Positions 16,464 through 24,886 of a stretch of DNA of 43,326 nt are shown piece after piece. The notes below the pieces were generated by a model that was not told the DNA's origin, made no database searches, and worked only from the letters and a program-made list of their open reading frames with translations. The stretch is from an uncultured Mycoplasmatota bacterium. Its GTDB lineage: Bacteria > Bacillota_I > Bacilli_A > RF39 > UBA660. A program made the position numbers and the translations under genes. The stretch lies in assembly GCA_900546715.1 (NCBI GenBank), contig UREA01000011.1:1-43326 (forward strand). The letters run 5' to 3'. How positions within the stretch are numbered: position 1 is the stretch's first letter; each line of letters starts with the position of its first letter.

Positions 16464-18866
16464 TTAGAAACGACCGCCACCTCCTCCGCCGCCGCCAAAG
16501 CCACCGCCACTAGAGAAGCCTCCTCCTCCACCAGAACCACTCGAAAATCCACCAGATGATGAACTACTAGTTGTGCGAATTGCATGACTTCTAGCACTAC
16601 TAATCGATGTATTAACGGCTCTTGATAAAGTATGTAAATGGCTAATCATATATGTATCAAGTAATAAATCTTCATTTAAATCCATATTTTCAATTTTTAA
16701 TTTCATTGTTTTAGATAATTTATCAGCACAACCAAGTACCACTGCATACACTAAATATTTTTCCCATAAAGCTATTTCTGGTAATGTTTTTTCATCAAAT
16801 GTTCCAAAATCTTCTAAAAATCTTTTAAATGCTTGCCACTCTTTATATTCTTCGGCGCCTTTCATAGTTTTTCTTCTAGCATTAGATGTATAAATCATTA
16901 AAATAATAGCTAAAATGATTACTACTGGATAAATTTTAATAACATCAAATACAAAATGATTAACAACATATAAATGAATAATTCCAATAATACCATAAAT
17001 AATTACAAGCACACTAAATACATATACCCACTTTTTTATTTTGCCATTTTTGCTATTTGCATCTTTTGTTTTATATGTAAGTTTTTTAGCATTAAATTTA
17101 AATATAACCATAGCTATAATAGCAGTAAAGAAAGCAATAAAACCTATACCTGATGCAATAATTAAGATAAATATCATAGCTAATGTTCTAAGAGTACTGC
17201 TATAACTTTTAGCACCAGTTTCTAAGTTATCATCTTCATATAACTGTTCATTTAATGCTTCATTTAACATATATTTATGAAGTTTTTCCCACTCTCTATA
17301 AAAAGACATACTTGATGATGCGCGTTTTTTCAAATCTTTTAACCATACTTTTTTAGAATTATTAAAGAGTAAAGTCATAAGAGATTTTTCTTTCATACTT
17401 AAAGTATTTACATCAGCAATATTTTTTTCAAGTAATATATCATCTTTATTTTTATCTTCAGTTGCTTTAATTTTTTTTTGATAAATTAAATAGAGAATTT
17501 CTGCTGATATAGATTTATCACTAATACCCTTTTTAAATAAATATTCTACAGTTGATGGAGAAAACTTATCTGGAAAATCTCTTAAATATTGGTGATCAAA
17601 ATTAACTTTATATTCTTTATCGCATTTGATGTAAATATATATTCCTACTCCAAGTATAGATACTATTACTACTAAAGCTGTAAAACAAGCATTTTTATTA
17701 TAATCTTCTTCACTAGCAATAATTTTTTCCCTTACTGGTTCTAATTCTTTTAATAGATCCTCTTTTAGTTCAGTTGATTCTAAAACACTTACTGCTTCCA
17801 TTGCATTGTTATACCAATAATAATCTGCATATTCAATTGCTAAATCAGTATAATAACGAGCATCACTTTCTTCTTTTTCCTTAACTAAAACATGTAATTC
17901 TTCTAACTTTTTATTTAATTCTTCTAAAACTGTTTCATCAGTAACTAAAGAAATATAATATTTAGCGTTATTATAACAATTTCTACTTACATATTCATTA
18001 CAATATTCTAATTCTTCATAAGCATTTTGCTGATTTTGATATTCTTCTTGTTCTCTTTCATAATTAGCTTGATTTGCGGCATCAGTTTCATAATTAATTA
18101 TTTTATCTAAGGCTACTACTCCAGTAGTTTTAGAAGAGTCACTAACAACACTTGTATCAAAAACTGCTCTTACATCTACAGCTTCATAACTATAAACATT
18201 ATTTACTTCTGCTTCTAGTGTATCTACTCCACTTTTATAAATTTCACCATTTAAAGGCCCATGTGCCCAAATGCGAAATTCATTTTGGTTTCCTGGGAAT
18301 GTAACTTTTATTTTCAAAGTATTTATTGATTCACTTAAACTATCACCGATTGCATTCCAATATATTTCTGCAACATCACTATGAACTACTGCCATGTTTT
18401 TTAAAGTATATTTAATATAAAATGCTTCATTATAACTATCTGGCAAATAAATTCTATAGGATTCCCCATCGGATAATGTATCTATTTCATATACACCATA
18501 ATCTCCAGCATCAGCTGAACTAACACGCTCAAATAATGTGCCATCAATATTAGAAAAATCAAAATTATCATCAATGGATAATGCTCTTATTTCATTAAGT
18601 TCAATACCACTACCATTATGAATTTTACTTCCCCCATAGTAATCAAGTTCAGGACGAAAATCATATAAATCATCATTCTTATACAATATTTCTCTTTCCA
18701 TTCCATTAAATTCACCATTTAAATAGAAGTATTCTTCAACTACCAAATCTCCATTACTTTGTATTTCAGCATTAATATAAAACTTTTCAATACCCGATGC
18801 ATTACCAACAATCATAAATGAAAATACAGTTATACTAAGCACAATTATTTTTAATAAACTCTTCAT
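16464..18866 (-). CDS. DUF2207 membrane protein with Gly-rich tail
   Basis: This 800-residue envelope protein has a signal peptide (about 1-24) and an extracellular N-terminal domain (about 25-250, opening KFYINAEIQSNGDLVVEEYF) typical of DUF2207. A Tyr/Glu-rich helical segment follows (about 265-395), with TM helices at about 395-413, 570-600 and 625-670. A cytoplasmic part holds the winged DISAEILYLIYQKK-like stretch. The end is extremely Gly/Ser-rich (about 760-800) and finishes in GGRF, as in many DUF2207 proteins. Function is unknown in the family. The Glu/Tyr-rich insert is longer than I would expect. Confidence 0.85.
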   Translation of the reverse strand: MKSLLKIIVLSITVFSFMIVGNASGIEKFYINAEIQSNGDLVVEEYFYLNGEFNGMEREILYKNDDLYDFRPELDYYGGSKIHNGSGIELNEIRALSIDDNFDFSNIDGTLFERVSSADAGDYGVYEIDTLSDGESYRIYLPDSYNEAFYIKYTLKNMAVVHSDVAEIYWNAIGDSLSESINTLKIKVTFPGNQNEFRIWAHGPLNGEIYKSGVDTLEAEVNNVYSYEAVDVRAVFDTSVVSDSSKTTGVVALDKIINYETDAANQANYEREQEEYQNQQNAYEELEYCNEYVSRNCYNNAKYYISLVTDETVLEELNKKLEELHVLVKEKEESDARYYTDLAIEYADYYWYNNAMEAVSVLESTELKEDLLKELEPVREKIIASEEDYNKNACFTALVVIVSILGVGIYIYIKCDKEYKVNFDHQYLRDFPDKFSPSTVEYLFKKGISDKSISAEILYLIYQKKIKATEDKNKDDILLEKNIADVNTLSMKEKSLMTLLFNNSKKVWLKDLKKRASSSMSFYREWEKLHKYMLNEALNEQLYEDDNLETGAKSYSSTLRTLAMIFILIIASGIGFIAFFTAIIAMVIFKFNAKKLTYKTKDANSKNGKIKKWVYVFSVLVIIYGIIGIIHLYVVNHFVFDVIKIYPVVIILAIILMIYTSNARRKTMKGAEEYKEWQAFKRFLEDFGTFDEKTLPEIALWEKYLVYAVVLGCADKLSKTMKLKIENMDLNEDLLLDTYMISHLHTLSRAVNTSISSARSHAIRTTSSSSSGGFSSGSGGGGGFSSGGGFGGGGGGGGRF

Positions 18867-18888
18867 AATATCAATCCTTATTATTTAT

Positions 18889-18918
18889 AATATATCACAT
18901 TTTAATAAGTTTTGACAA
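18889..18918 (-). promoter_or_regulatory. Promoter of the DUF2207 gene
   Basis: Minus-strand TTGTCA (18913-18918), an 18-bp spacer and TATATT (18889-18894), 22 bp before the start codon, with AAGGATTG as ribosome-binding site. No terminator is visible after the preceding surface-protein gene. Confidence 0.55.
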
Positions 18919-18933
18919 TAGTATTTGTATAAG

Positions 18934-20616
18934 CTATATTCCTATGCGGTATGGATCTGCTGCTGTGCCAGTTCCAGAGATATAAGTAACATCGGAGCTT
19001 AGATAAAACACTGGTCTAATTGTATTACTACCAACAACACTATTATCAGCCACATTACCATTTGAGTTTATATAAAATGTGCTATTAGAATTACTGGAAT
19101 TGCGTGATATGGTCCATTCGTAAGAACCTAAATATAGCCAATTTGCATTTCTTACAGTGGTATTATTATAGTTAGAACCTAAGCTATTTCCCCAATAACT
19201 TGAAATTGTTGCATATCCGTAATCAGATACATACATTAACCCAATTTTCATACTATCAGTAGTAGTACTGCTATTACCTCCTACTTCATAATCAAAAGCC
19301 GTTCTTAATGCTCCTGTTCCATTTGAATAAGATATTCCCCCAACTTTATAAATGTGTGTTACAATTTTACTTTGCCATTCAGTAGGTATTGTATTTAAAA
19401 ATGTACTATTTAATGTTGCATATATATCTGGTCTAGAGCTAATAGTCCAGTTGTTACCTTGGCCATTCCAATCAGATTCCCATACATAATTTCCAATACT
19501 TGCGTTTTTTATTAATTTTGTTTCTGAGTCAAATACTCCAATTATTCTATATAAATTATTTGCTGGACAACTTGTAGCATCAGATCCAAAACAAACATAA
19601 TTGCTCGGATTTGCACCACTATATCTATAACTATTGTCTGCTGCAGAATTTGCGGATAAACTGCTTGTATGATAATATAAGCCATTTTCTCCTTGACTTG
19701 TATATTTACTTTTAATGTAATCAGCCAGTAATACTTTATCATCTGTTTTTATACTTAAATTGTATATATTTGAATCTATTCCATTAGTATCTTTAACATA
19801 TACTCTTATACTATAACTTTGTCCTGCAGAAAGTCCACTAAATGTATAACTATTTGAACTGGAATTTGTATATGAACCATTGTTTATTGAATAGTAATAT
19901 GTTTGAATTGCATTTGTTCCAGCAGTTGCATTTACACCTACTGTGATTGAATTATTACTTACATTTGTTGCTGTTACACTATTTACTACTGGATTTACAT
20001 AATTATCTGTTGTTACTTCTATCACTTCTTCATTTGATTCATAACCTTCTGTATCTACCACATAAACTTGAAAAGTATACGCTGTTCCATAATCAAGATT
20101 ACTGAAAGTGTAAGAATTAGTATTACTTGTCTCATAACTATGTCCTCCATCCATACTAAAGTAATATGTAGCTACTGGATGTTCTCCAGCATCTACTGTT
20201 ACTGTTAATGTCACACTATTTGTTGTTTTTGTTGCAGATACATTTGTAATTGTTACTACATTATATAAATCAAAGTATACATAACAAGCATCTGATTTAT
20301 TACTTAATAATTTTACTATACCTTGCTCTCTATCCCACTCAAGTTCTCCCCCATTTTCACATCTACTTAATTCACTATTAAATGCATAATTTTCACTTGG
20401 CCATGTATTAGTTGTTGATTCAAGGTATGAGCCATCTTCTTGTTCTAACATTAATGTTAGAAATGAATTATTTATTAAATTTTTATTATTTTCATTATCA
20501 CTCAATACAACATTATCATTACTTTTAAATAAAGTAATTGATAATGTAATAGCAATTATTGCAATTACAAATAAACAACTTCCCCCAATTAATATTAGTT
20601 TTTTCTTTTTAGTCAT
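18934..20616 (-). CDS. Secreted or anchored surface protein with two FN3 domains
   Basis: This 560-residue surface protein has a Lys-rich start and a signal anchor (about 5-29). A short domain with two Cys follows (about 40-118), then two fibronectin type III repeats (about 120-205 and 208-295). The C-terminal globular module (about 300-560) is Ser/Asn/Tyr-rich and contains NLYRIIGVFD, IGLMYVSDYGYA, WTISR and RPVFYLSSDV, and ends in GTAADPYRIG. That module is widespread in uncultured gut Bacillota, with no known activity. No LPXTG motif is present, so retention would be by the N-terminal helix. AAAGGAG precedes the ATG. A large palindromic element lies in its 5' region. Confidence 0.75.
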   Translation of the reverse strand: MTKKKKLILIGGSCLFVIAIIAITLSITLFKSNDNVVLSDNENNKNLINNSFLTLMLEQEDGSYLESTTNTWPSENYAFNSELSRCENGGELEWDREQGIVKLLSNKSDACYVYFDLYNVVTITNVSATKTTNSVTLTVTVDAGEHPVATYYFSMDGGHSYETSNTNSYTFSNLDYGTAYTFQVYVVDTEGYESNEEVIEVTTDNYVNPVVNSVTATNVSNNSITVGVNATAGTNAIQTYYYSINNGSYTNSSSNSYTFSGLSAGQSYSIRVYVKDTNGIDSNIYNLSIKTDDKVLLADYIKSKYTSQGENGLYYHTSSLSANSAADNSYRYSGANPSNYVCFGSDATSCPANNLYRIIGVFDSETKLIKNASIGNYVWESDWNGQGNNWTISSRPDIYATLNSTFLNTIPTEWQSKIVTHIYKVGGISYSNGTGALRTAFDYEVGGNSSTTTDSMKIGLMYVSDYGYATISSYWGNSLGSNYNNTTVRNANWLYLGSYEWTISRNSSNSNSTFYINSNGNVADNSVVGSNTIRPVFYLSSDVTYISGTGTAADPYRIGI

Positions 20617-20648
20617 TAGTTTTACAACTCCTTTTAAAAATTTTTAAA

Positions 20649-20765
20649 AAGAGTCATATCGAATTTTCTAAAATGTGGGACTACCACAAATTAGAATTTT
20701 ATATTATAATTATATTAGGTAATGAGTGTATTAATAAATTACCTAATAGAGTCGATATGACTCTT
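20649..20765. other. Three-way-junction palindromic element
   Basis: Outer arms 20649-20662 and 20752-20765 are a perfect 14-bp inverted repeat. Inside are hairpin I (TTCTAA 20666-20671 with TTAGAA 20691-20696, and TGTGG 20674-20678 with CCACA 20684-20688) and hairpin II (10 bp, 20714-20723 with 20738-20747). Both strands fold alike. On + it runs into a strong terminator; on - it is the leader of the FN3 protein gene. It could be a small RNA, a riboswitch-like leader or a MITE-type element. I do not recognise it. Confidence 0.7.
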
Positions 20766-20799
20766 AAAGAATAACAAGTGCGAATTGTTATTCTTTTTT
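20766..20799 (+). terminator. Strong terminator after the palindromic element
   Basis: A perfect 12-bp stem (20766-20777 with 20785-20796), loop GTGCGAA and a T-run to 20799 on the + strand. No coding gene ends here, so it implies a + strand RNA spanning the preceding element. A weak TTTACA-17-TTAAAA just before 20649 could be its promoter. Confidence 0.75.
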
Positions 20800-20902
20800 A
20801 TATTATAACATAGTAATGATATAATTTGTTAAAAAACTTGCGTATATTAGTCAAAATATTAAAACATGTATTTAAAATGCGACAATATATACAGGTGATA
20901 TT

Positions 20903-21334
20903 ATGTATCATAACAATTTAAAAAGATTAAGAAACGAACAAGAATTAACCCAAAAAAAGGTAGCTAAAATTCTTGATTGTAATAGAAATACATATAATAA
21001 TTGGGAACAAGGTGTTGTAATGATTCCTCTAGATATTGCAGATATTTTATCGTGTTATTATAATGTTAGTTTATCTTGTATTTATGGAATAGAAAATGAT
21101 TTTTCAACTAAAGAAAATATTAAGTCAATTAATTATAAAACATTACTTGATAACTTAATGAAATTAAAAAAACAAAACAAACACACATATAAAATAATTG
21201 CTAAAGCTCTTAATTGCACTGAGTCTACAGCTCAAAGATATTTCACTGGAGTGATTGTACCACCAAGTGATAGATTAGTTTTATTAACTAAACTATATAA
21301 TGTTGATTTAGATAGTTTGTGTGGGAAAAAATAA
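20903..21334 (+). CDS. XRE-family regulator with two HTH units
   Basis: This 143-residue protein has an N-terminal Cro-type helix-turn-helix (about 4-58: LRNEQELTQKKVAKILDCNR, then NWEQG). A second related unit follows (about 80-140: KIIAKALNCTESTAQRYFTG). Tandem XRE units in one short protein suggest binding to paired half-sites, or a pseudo-dimer. There is no effector domain or membrane segment. It lies divergently from the FN3 gene and just upstream of RNA C, either of which it might control. The ATG is preceded by a weak GGTGAT site. Confidence 0.8.
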   Translation: MYHNNLKRLRNEQELTQKKVAKILDCNRNTYNNWEQGVVMIPLDIADILSCYYNVSLSCIYGIENDFSTKENIKSINYKTLLDNLMKLKKQNKHTYKIIAKALNCTESTAQRYFTGVIVPPSDRLVLLTKLYNVDLDSLCGKK

Positions 21335-21363
21335 AGAACTTAAAAAATGCTTATTTAATTTAT

Positions 21364-21431
21364 TGTCGAATTTTAGCTTGTTTTGTCGATGCGTGTCGAA
21401 GTGCTTGCAAATAAAAAATAACAGCTATAAT
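21364..21431 (+). promoter_or_regulatory. Promoter C with a four-unit 0A-box array
   Basis: Units in 10-bp phase: TGTCGAA (21364-21370), degenerate TAGCTTG (21374-21380), TGTCGAT (21384-21390) and TGTCGAA (21394-21400). Four bases later come -35 TTGCAA (21405-21410), 15 bp and -10 TATAAT (21426-21431). Orientation and box-to-(-35) distance equal those of promoters A and B on the other strand 7 kb away. Confidence 0.75.
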
Positions 21432-21437
21432 AAATAA

Positions 21438-21563
21438 CCGTTACCTATATTGGTGAGGCGTCGCTGTTATCCGTTTTTTAACTCCTGGGGAGGGATGTGC
21501 AGTTGAATAAACAAGTAAAATGTAGCGTCCAACACACTTTAGGCGCTACCCAATATGGGTAAC
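21438..21563 (+). ncRNA. Structured small RNA C (possible raiA-type)
   Basis: The predicted start is near 21438. The RNA is closed by a 14-bp stem with one G-U (21440-21453 with 21550-21563). An 8-bp hairpin (21522-21529 with 21542-21549) stacks directly on the closing stem, and CTCC/GGAG at 21482-21492 makes a short hairpin. No clear T-tract terminator follows. The GGGGAGGG followed by TTG at 21504 could be read as a 19-codon ORF, but its sequence is constrained by pairing. The Spo0A-like control and the shape make raiA RNA a candidate; I cannot confirm that by eye. Confidence 0.6.
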
Positions 21564-21681
21564 ACTTACATTCATAATATACCAAAATTTTAAATAAATT
21601 ACAATTGTTTTTATATATTACAAAAAGAAAAAATAGACAATTAAGGGAAATACTAGTACAATATTTATAGGTGATAATCCT

Positions 21682-21933
21682 ATGGAAGATAAAAAATATA
21701 TAACTATAACTGAAGATGATGGAAATGTATTAAGTTATGAAATAGTTTTAGCATTTTACTGGAATAAAACTAACAAATATTATGTAGTTTATACTGATAA
21801 TACTTATAAAGATAATAAATTAAATTTGTTTGCAAGCGTTTATTATCCAGATGATGATACTAGATTAGATGAAATAACTACCGAAGAAGAATGGATTGAA
21901 ATTGAAAGTAGATTGGGTGATGCAAATGGATAA
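21682..21933 (+). CDS. DUF1292 protein
   Basis: This 83-residue acidic protein fits the DUF1292 (YrzB-like) family: ITITEDDGNVLSYEIVLAFY at the start, a middle YYVVYTDN strand, then an ASVYYP strand and TTEEEWIEIESRL at the end. The family is common in Bacillota and lacks a known activity. AGGTGAT lies before the ATG. Its end overlaps the next gene by 8 bp, so the two are co-translated. Confidence 0.85.
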   Translation: MEDKKYITITEDDGNVLSYEIVLAFYWNKTNKYYVVYTDNTYKDNKLNLFASVYYPDDDTRLDEITTEEEWIEIESRLGDANG

Positions 21934-22987
21934 TTTAATTATAGAACTTTTAGATGTTTCTCTTTGTATATATTATTATAAAAATTTACAAGAAACTAAT
22001 TTTAATTTAAGACCACATAAAAATAAGAAAATTAAAAAAGTAAAATTACCTCCTGAATTACAAGTTAGATTTAATGAAGCTGAATTTAGGGGTATTGCTA
22101 GTAAAGAAATTAAAGATGCTATTAATGCGTTTCTAGCAATGTTAACCAATAACTTCCCTAGAGAAATTTTAACTAATTTTTATAATAATATTCATGATAT
22201 GCAAATTCATATGACTGATTATAAATTGAAAAATATATTTCATAAAATAGAATTTAATGGAAGTTTCAATGCAAAAACTAATACTATCAAGTTAAATAAA
22301 AATGACCAAAATTACGAAGCTATTTATCATGAGCTATTTCATATGGCTAGTACAGTGTCTGTAGATAATGATATTTATAGTGGTTTTAGGCAACATAAAA
22401 CCTATAATTCTAAAGATGATATTGGGGTTGGAATTAATGAAGGATATACGCAAGCTTTAACTGAAAGGTACTTTGGTCATATTGAAGGAATAAAATATAG
22501 TTATCCTTTTGAAACATTTGTAGCATGTCTTATTGAAGAAATAATTGGTGAAGATCAAATGGCAAAATATTATTTTAATTCTAATTTATATGGTTTAATT
22601 GATGAACTTGCAAAATATAATTTACCTAATAATATTATGAATTTTATTGATAATTTAGATTTTTTAAATAAAATACCAACATTACCAAATATGGGTGAGT
22701 TAGAACAAGATTATATCATTAAAGCAATTAAACAAATTATCAACTTTTTGTTTTATACTTATGAAAAAAAGATAAAAAAACAATTTAATAAAGGTTTAAT
22801 AAGTGAAAATGAATACATAAGAAATTTAGAAATATATGCTATAAATTTAAAAACAATTTATTATTCTAAAAATAAACGTTATATTATTGATAACAGTATA
22901 ACTTTTGAAGGTATACTACCTACATTAAATACTGATATAATTGTATCCTCTTTAGATGAAATAATAACTATGCAAATAAAAAAATAA
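21926..22987 (+). CDS. Zinc-peptidase-like protein (HExxH ... NEG)
   Basis: This 353-residue protein has YHELFHMAS (about residues 135-143) and, about 37 residues later, GINEGYTQAL. The spacing and second Glu suit a gluzincin-type zinc site. Flanking sequence is helical, with no signal peptide and one weak hydrophobic N-terminal part. I recognise no family outside the motif. The start ATG 21926 is chosen because it follows GGGTGATG and overlaps the DUF1292 stop; frames from 21896 or 21920 are also open. It converges with sufU, 7 bp apart. Confidence 0.7.
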   Translation: MDNLIIELLDVSLCIYYYKNLQETNFNLRPHKNKKIKKVKLPPELQVRFNEAEFRGIASKEIKDAINAFLAMLTNNFPREILTNFYNNIHDMQIHMTDYKLKNIFHKIEFNGSFNAKTNTIKLNKNDQNYEAIYHELFHMASTVSVDNDIYSGFRQHKTYNSKDDIGVGINEGYTQALTERYFGHIEGIKYSYPFETFVACLIEEIIGEDQMAKYYFNSNLYGLIDELAKYNLPNNIMNFIDNLDFLNKIPTLPNMGELEQDYIIKAIKQIINFLFYTYEKKIKKQFNKGLISENEYIRNLEIYAINLKTIYYSKNKRYIIDNSITFEGILPTLNTDIIVSSLDEIITMQIKK

Positions 22988-22994
22988 CTGAAAA

Positions 22995-23399
22995 CTATTT
23001 TTCAATTATTTTTTTTATTCCTGCATAAGGAAGCCAAGCACAAGTTTTACGACTTGTGTTTTTTACATTCTCATAAACACTAGCTTCTTTAATTAAATCT
23101 TTATTGTAATCTAAATCATTTAACATATTATCAATATTATTTATTATTTCTTTTGCTTCATTAATTGTTTTGCCAATTAGCAAAGTGGTCATAATTGATG
23201 CAGAAGAAATACTTATTGCACAAGCTTCACCATCAAAAGTAATATCTTTGATAAAATCACCATCAAGTAAACAATAAATATCTAAATTATCAATACATGA
23301 TGTATTTTTTGTATTTTGTTTTAAATAGTTACTATCTTCCATTCTTTTTTTGTTTCTTGGATTACTATAATGATCCATTACTACATCTCTATAATTCAA
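22995..23399 (-). CDS. sufU: SufU-type Fe-S cluster assembly protein
   Basis: This zinc-binding sulfur-acceptor partner of SufS has 134 residues. The metal ligands are visible: SCID (Cys and Asp, about 34-37), GEACAIS (about 60) and KTCAW (about 118). It starts 1 bp after the sufS stop, as an operon. In Bacillota SufU relays persulfide from SufS to the SufBCD scaffold. SufBCD is not in this window. Confidence 0.9.
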   Translation of the reverse strand: MNYRDVVMDHYSNPRNKKRMEDSNYLKQNTKNTSCIDNLDIYCLLDGDFIKDITFDGEACAISISSASIMTTLLIGKTINEAKEIINNIDNMLNDLDYNKDLIKEASVYENVKNTSRKTCAWLPYAGIKKIIEK

Positions 23400-23400
23400 T

Positions 23401-24597
23401 TTAAATCATCTCTCTTACTATTTTTTCTTTATCTTTTAAAAGTTCTACTAATTCATCTATTTCACTTTCAGTATTATAAAAATATAAACTAATTCTTAGA
23501 GAATTATCAACACCAGTAACATTTTTGGTTAATTTTGCACAATGATTACCCGCTCTTACACAGATATTGTATTTATTTAAATAGTAGGCAACATCTTGGG
23601 AAAAAACATCATTGACATTAAATGCAACAATTCCACTTTCTGATTCTAAATTTAATATATCTATGTGCGGAATACTCACTAATTTATCAATTAAGTACTC
23701 TCTTAAATGACGTTCCCTTTCCTCAATTTTATCCATGCCAATTTTCTTTAAATAACGAATTGCTTCCCCAAAACCAATGACTCCGGCGATATTTGGTGTT
23801 CCGGCTTCTAATCTAGTTGGTAAATCTTTTAAATAAACTTCATTTGGACTATCAAAGGATTCATTCATTCCCCCACCTAGATTAATTGGTACTAAGTCTT
23901 CTAGTAACTCCTTTTTACCATAAAGGACTCCTACTCCAGTTGGGCCAAGCATTTTATGAGCAGAAAAGGTTAGAAAATCAACATCTAATTCTTGAACATC
24001 TACTTTCATGTGCGGTATACTTTGAGCTCCATCAACAACTAAAAATATATTATTTTCATGAGCAATCGCAGCTATTTCTTTAATAGGACGAACATCTCCG
24101 ATAACATTGGTTACATGAGCAAGGGCAATTATTTTAGTTTTGGGAGTTATGCTTTTTTTCACATTATCAATAGTTACATGTAAGTAATCATCTAAAGGAA
24201 TAAAATTAACTACACAACCATAATCAGTTGCAAGTTTAAACCATGGCAAGACATTGGATGCATGTTCACTAGTAGTTATTAGTATCTCATCTCCTGGCTC
24301 AACTAAATTAGCAAAAAAGCCATTAACAATCATATTTAAGGAATCGGTTGAACCACTAGTAAATATTACTTCTTCTTTACTTCTGGCATTTATAAAATCA
24401 ACTACTTCTTCTCTAGCATTTTCATATTCCAAATCAACTTTATAAGAAATATCATAATCACCTCGGTGAGCATTGGCACTATAATTAGAATAATAATCAA
24501 CAATTTTATCAATGACACATTTAGGTTTAAAACTAGTTGCTCCATTATCTAAATAAATTATATCTTGTTTTAACATTGGAAAATCTTCTCTATTCAT
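23401..24597 (-). CDS. sufS: Cysteine desulfurase SufS
   Basis: This PLP enzyme removes sulfur from cysteine for Fe-S cluster assembly. The 398 residues show YLDNGATSFKP at the start, the PLP His in EHASNVLPW, Asp in VVDGAQSIPH, the Schiff-base Lys in FSAHKMLGPTGVG, and the catalytic Cys in RAGNHCAKL. The last is in the short loop typical of the SufS group (group II). It is co-transcribed with sufU. Length and motifs are normal. Confidence 0.96.
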   Translation of the reverse strand: MNREDFPMLKQDIIYLDNGATSFKPKCVIDKIVDYYSNYSANAHRGDYDISYKVDLEYENAREEVVDFINARSKEEVIFTSGSTDSLNMIVNGFFANLVEPGDEILITTSEHASNVLPWFKLATDYGCVVNFIPLDDYLHVTIDNVKKSITPKTKIIALAHVTNVIGDVRPIKEIAAIAHENNIFLVVDGAQSIPHMKVDVQELDVDFLTFSAHKMLGPTGVGVLYGKKELLEDLVPINLGGGMNESFDSPNEVYLKDLPTRLEAGTPNIAGVIGFGEAIRYLKKIGMDKIEERERHLREYLIDKLVSIPHIDILNLESESGIVAFNVNDVFSQDVAYYLNKYNICVRAGNHCAKLTKNVTGVDNSLRISLYFYNTESEIDELVELLKDKEKIVREMI

Positions 24598-24717
24598 AAT
24601 TACCTTCTTTCTTTTGTTTCTATAATAACATATTCACTTATTTTATTTGTACTTATAGCAAAGGCCTTGTCCAGAGACATTATTTTAACATATTTTTTTA
24701 AAAATTACAAATTTTAA

Positions 24718-24745
24718 TTGACACAAAATAAATTTGTAGTATAAT
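24718..24745 (+). promoter_or_regulatory. Strong promoter of the small RNA at 24752
   Basis: A consensus TTGACA (24718-24723), a 16-bp spacer and a consensus TATAAT (24740-24745), the best promoter in the window, in the 300-bp gap between sufS and the AI-2E gene, both of which are on the other strand. Confidence 0.8.
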
Positions 24746-24751
24746 ATTATT

Positions 24752-24846
24752 TATAAGACAACATCTATTTTCATATTTTTACCAAAAGTATTTATACTTT
24801 TGATGTTTGTCTTATAACATAACCCAAAATTATTTTGGGTTTTTAA
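24752..24846 (+). ncRNA. Stand-alone small RNA (~95 nt)
   Basis: The start is expected near 24752. ATAAGACAA (24753-24761) pairs with TTGTCTTAT (24807-24815), CATC pairs with GATG inside past a one-base bulge, and AAAAGTA / TACTTTT makes an inner hairpin at 24784-24801. A perfect 10-bp terminator stem (24821-24830 with 24832-24841) and a T-run end it. No ORF and no + strand gene follow for 9 kb, so it is an independent RNA. The family is not recognised, and no SRP or 6S signature is seen. Confidence 0.75.
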
Positions 24847-24886
24847 TTGTTAACTAACCATGTCAAACACTAGAGGCTTATATGAT

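Noticed and set aside
21504..21560. Short ORF (TTG 21504, 19 codons) as a type I toxin
   Set aside because: It is hydrophilic, lacks a membrane helix, and its bases are tied up in the closing stem and hairpin of RNA C.
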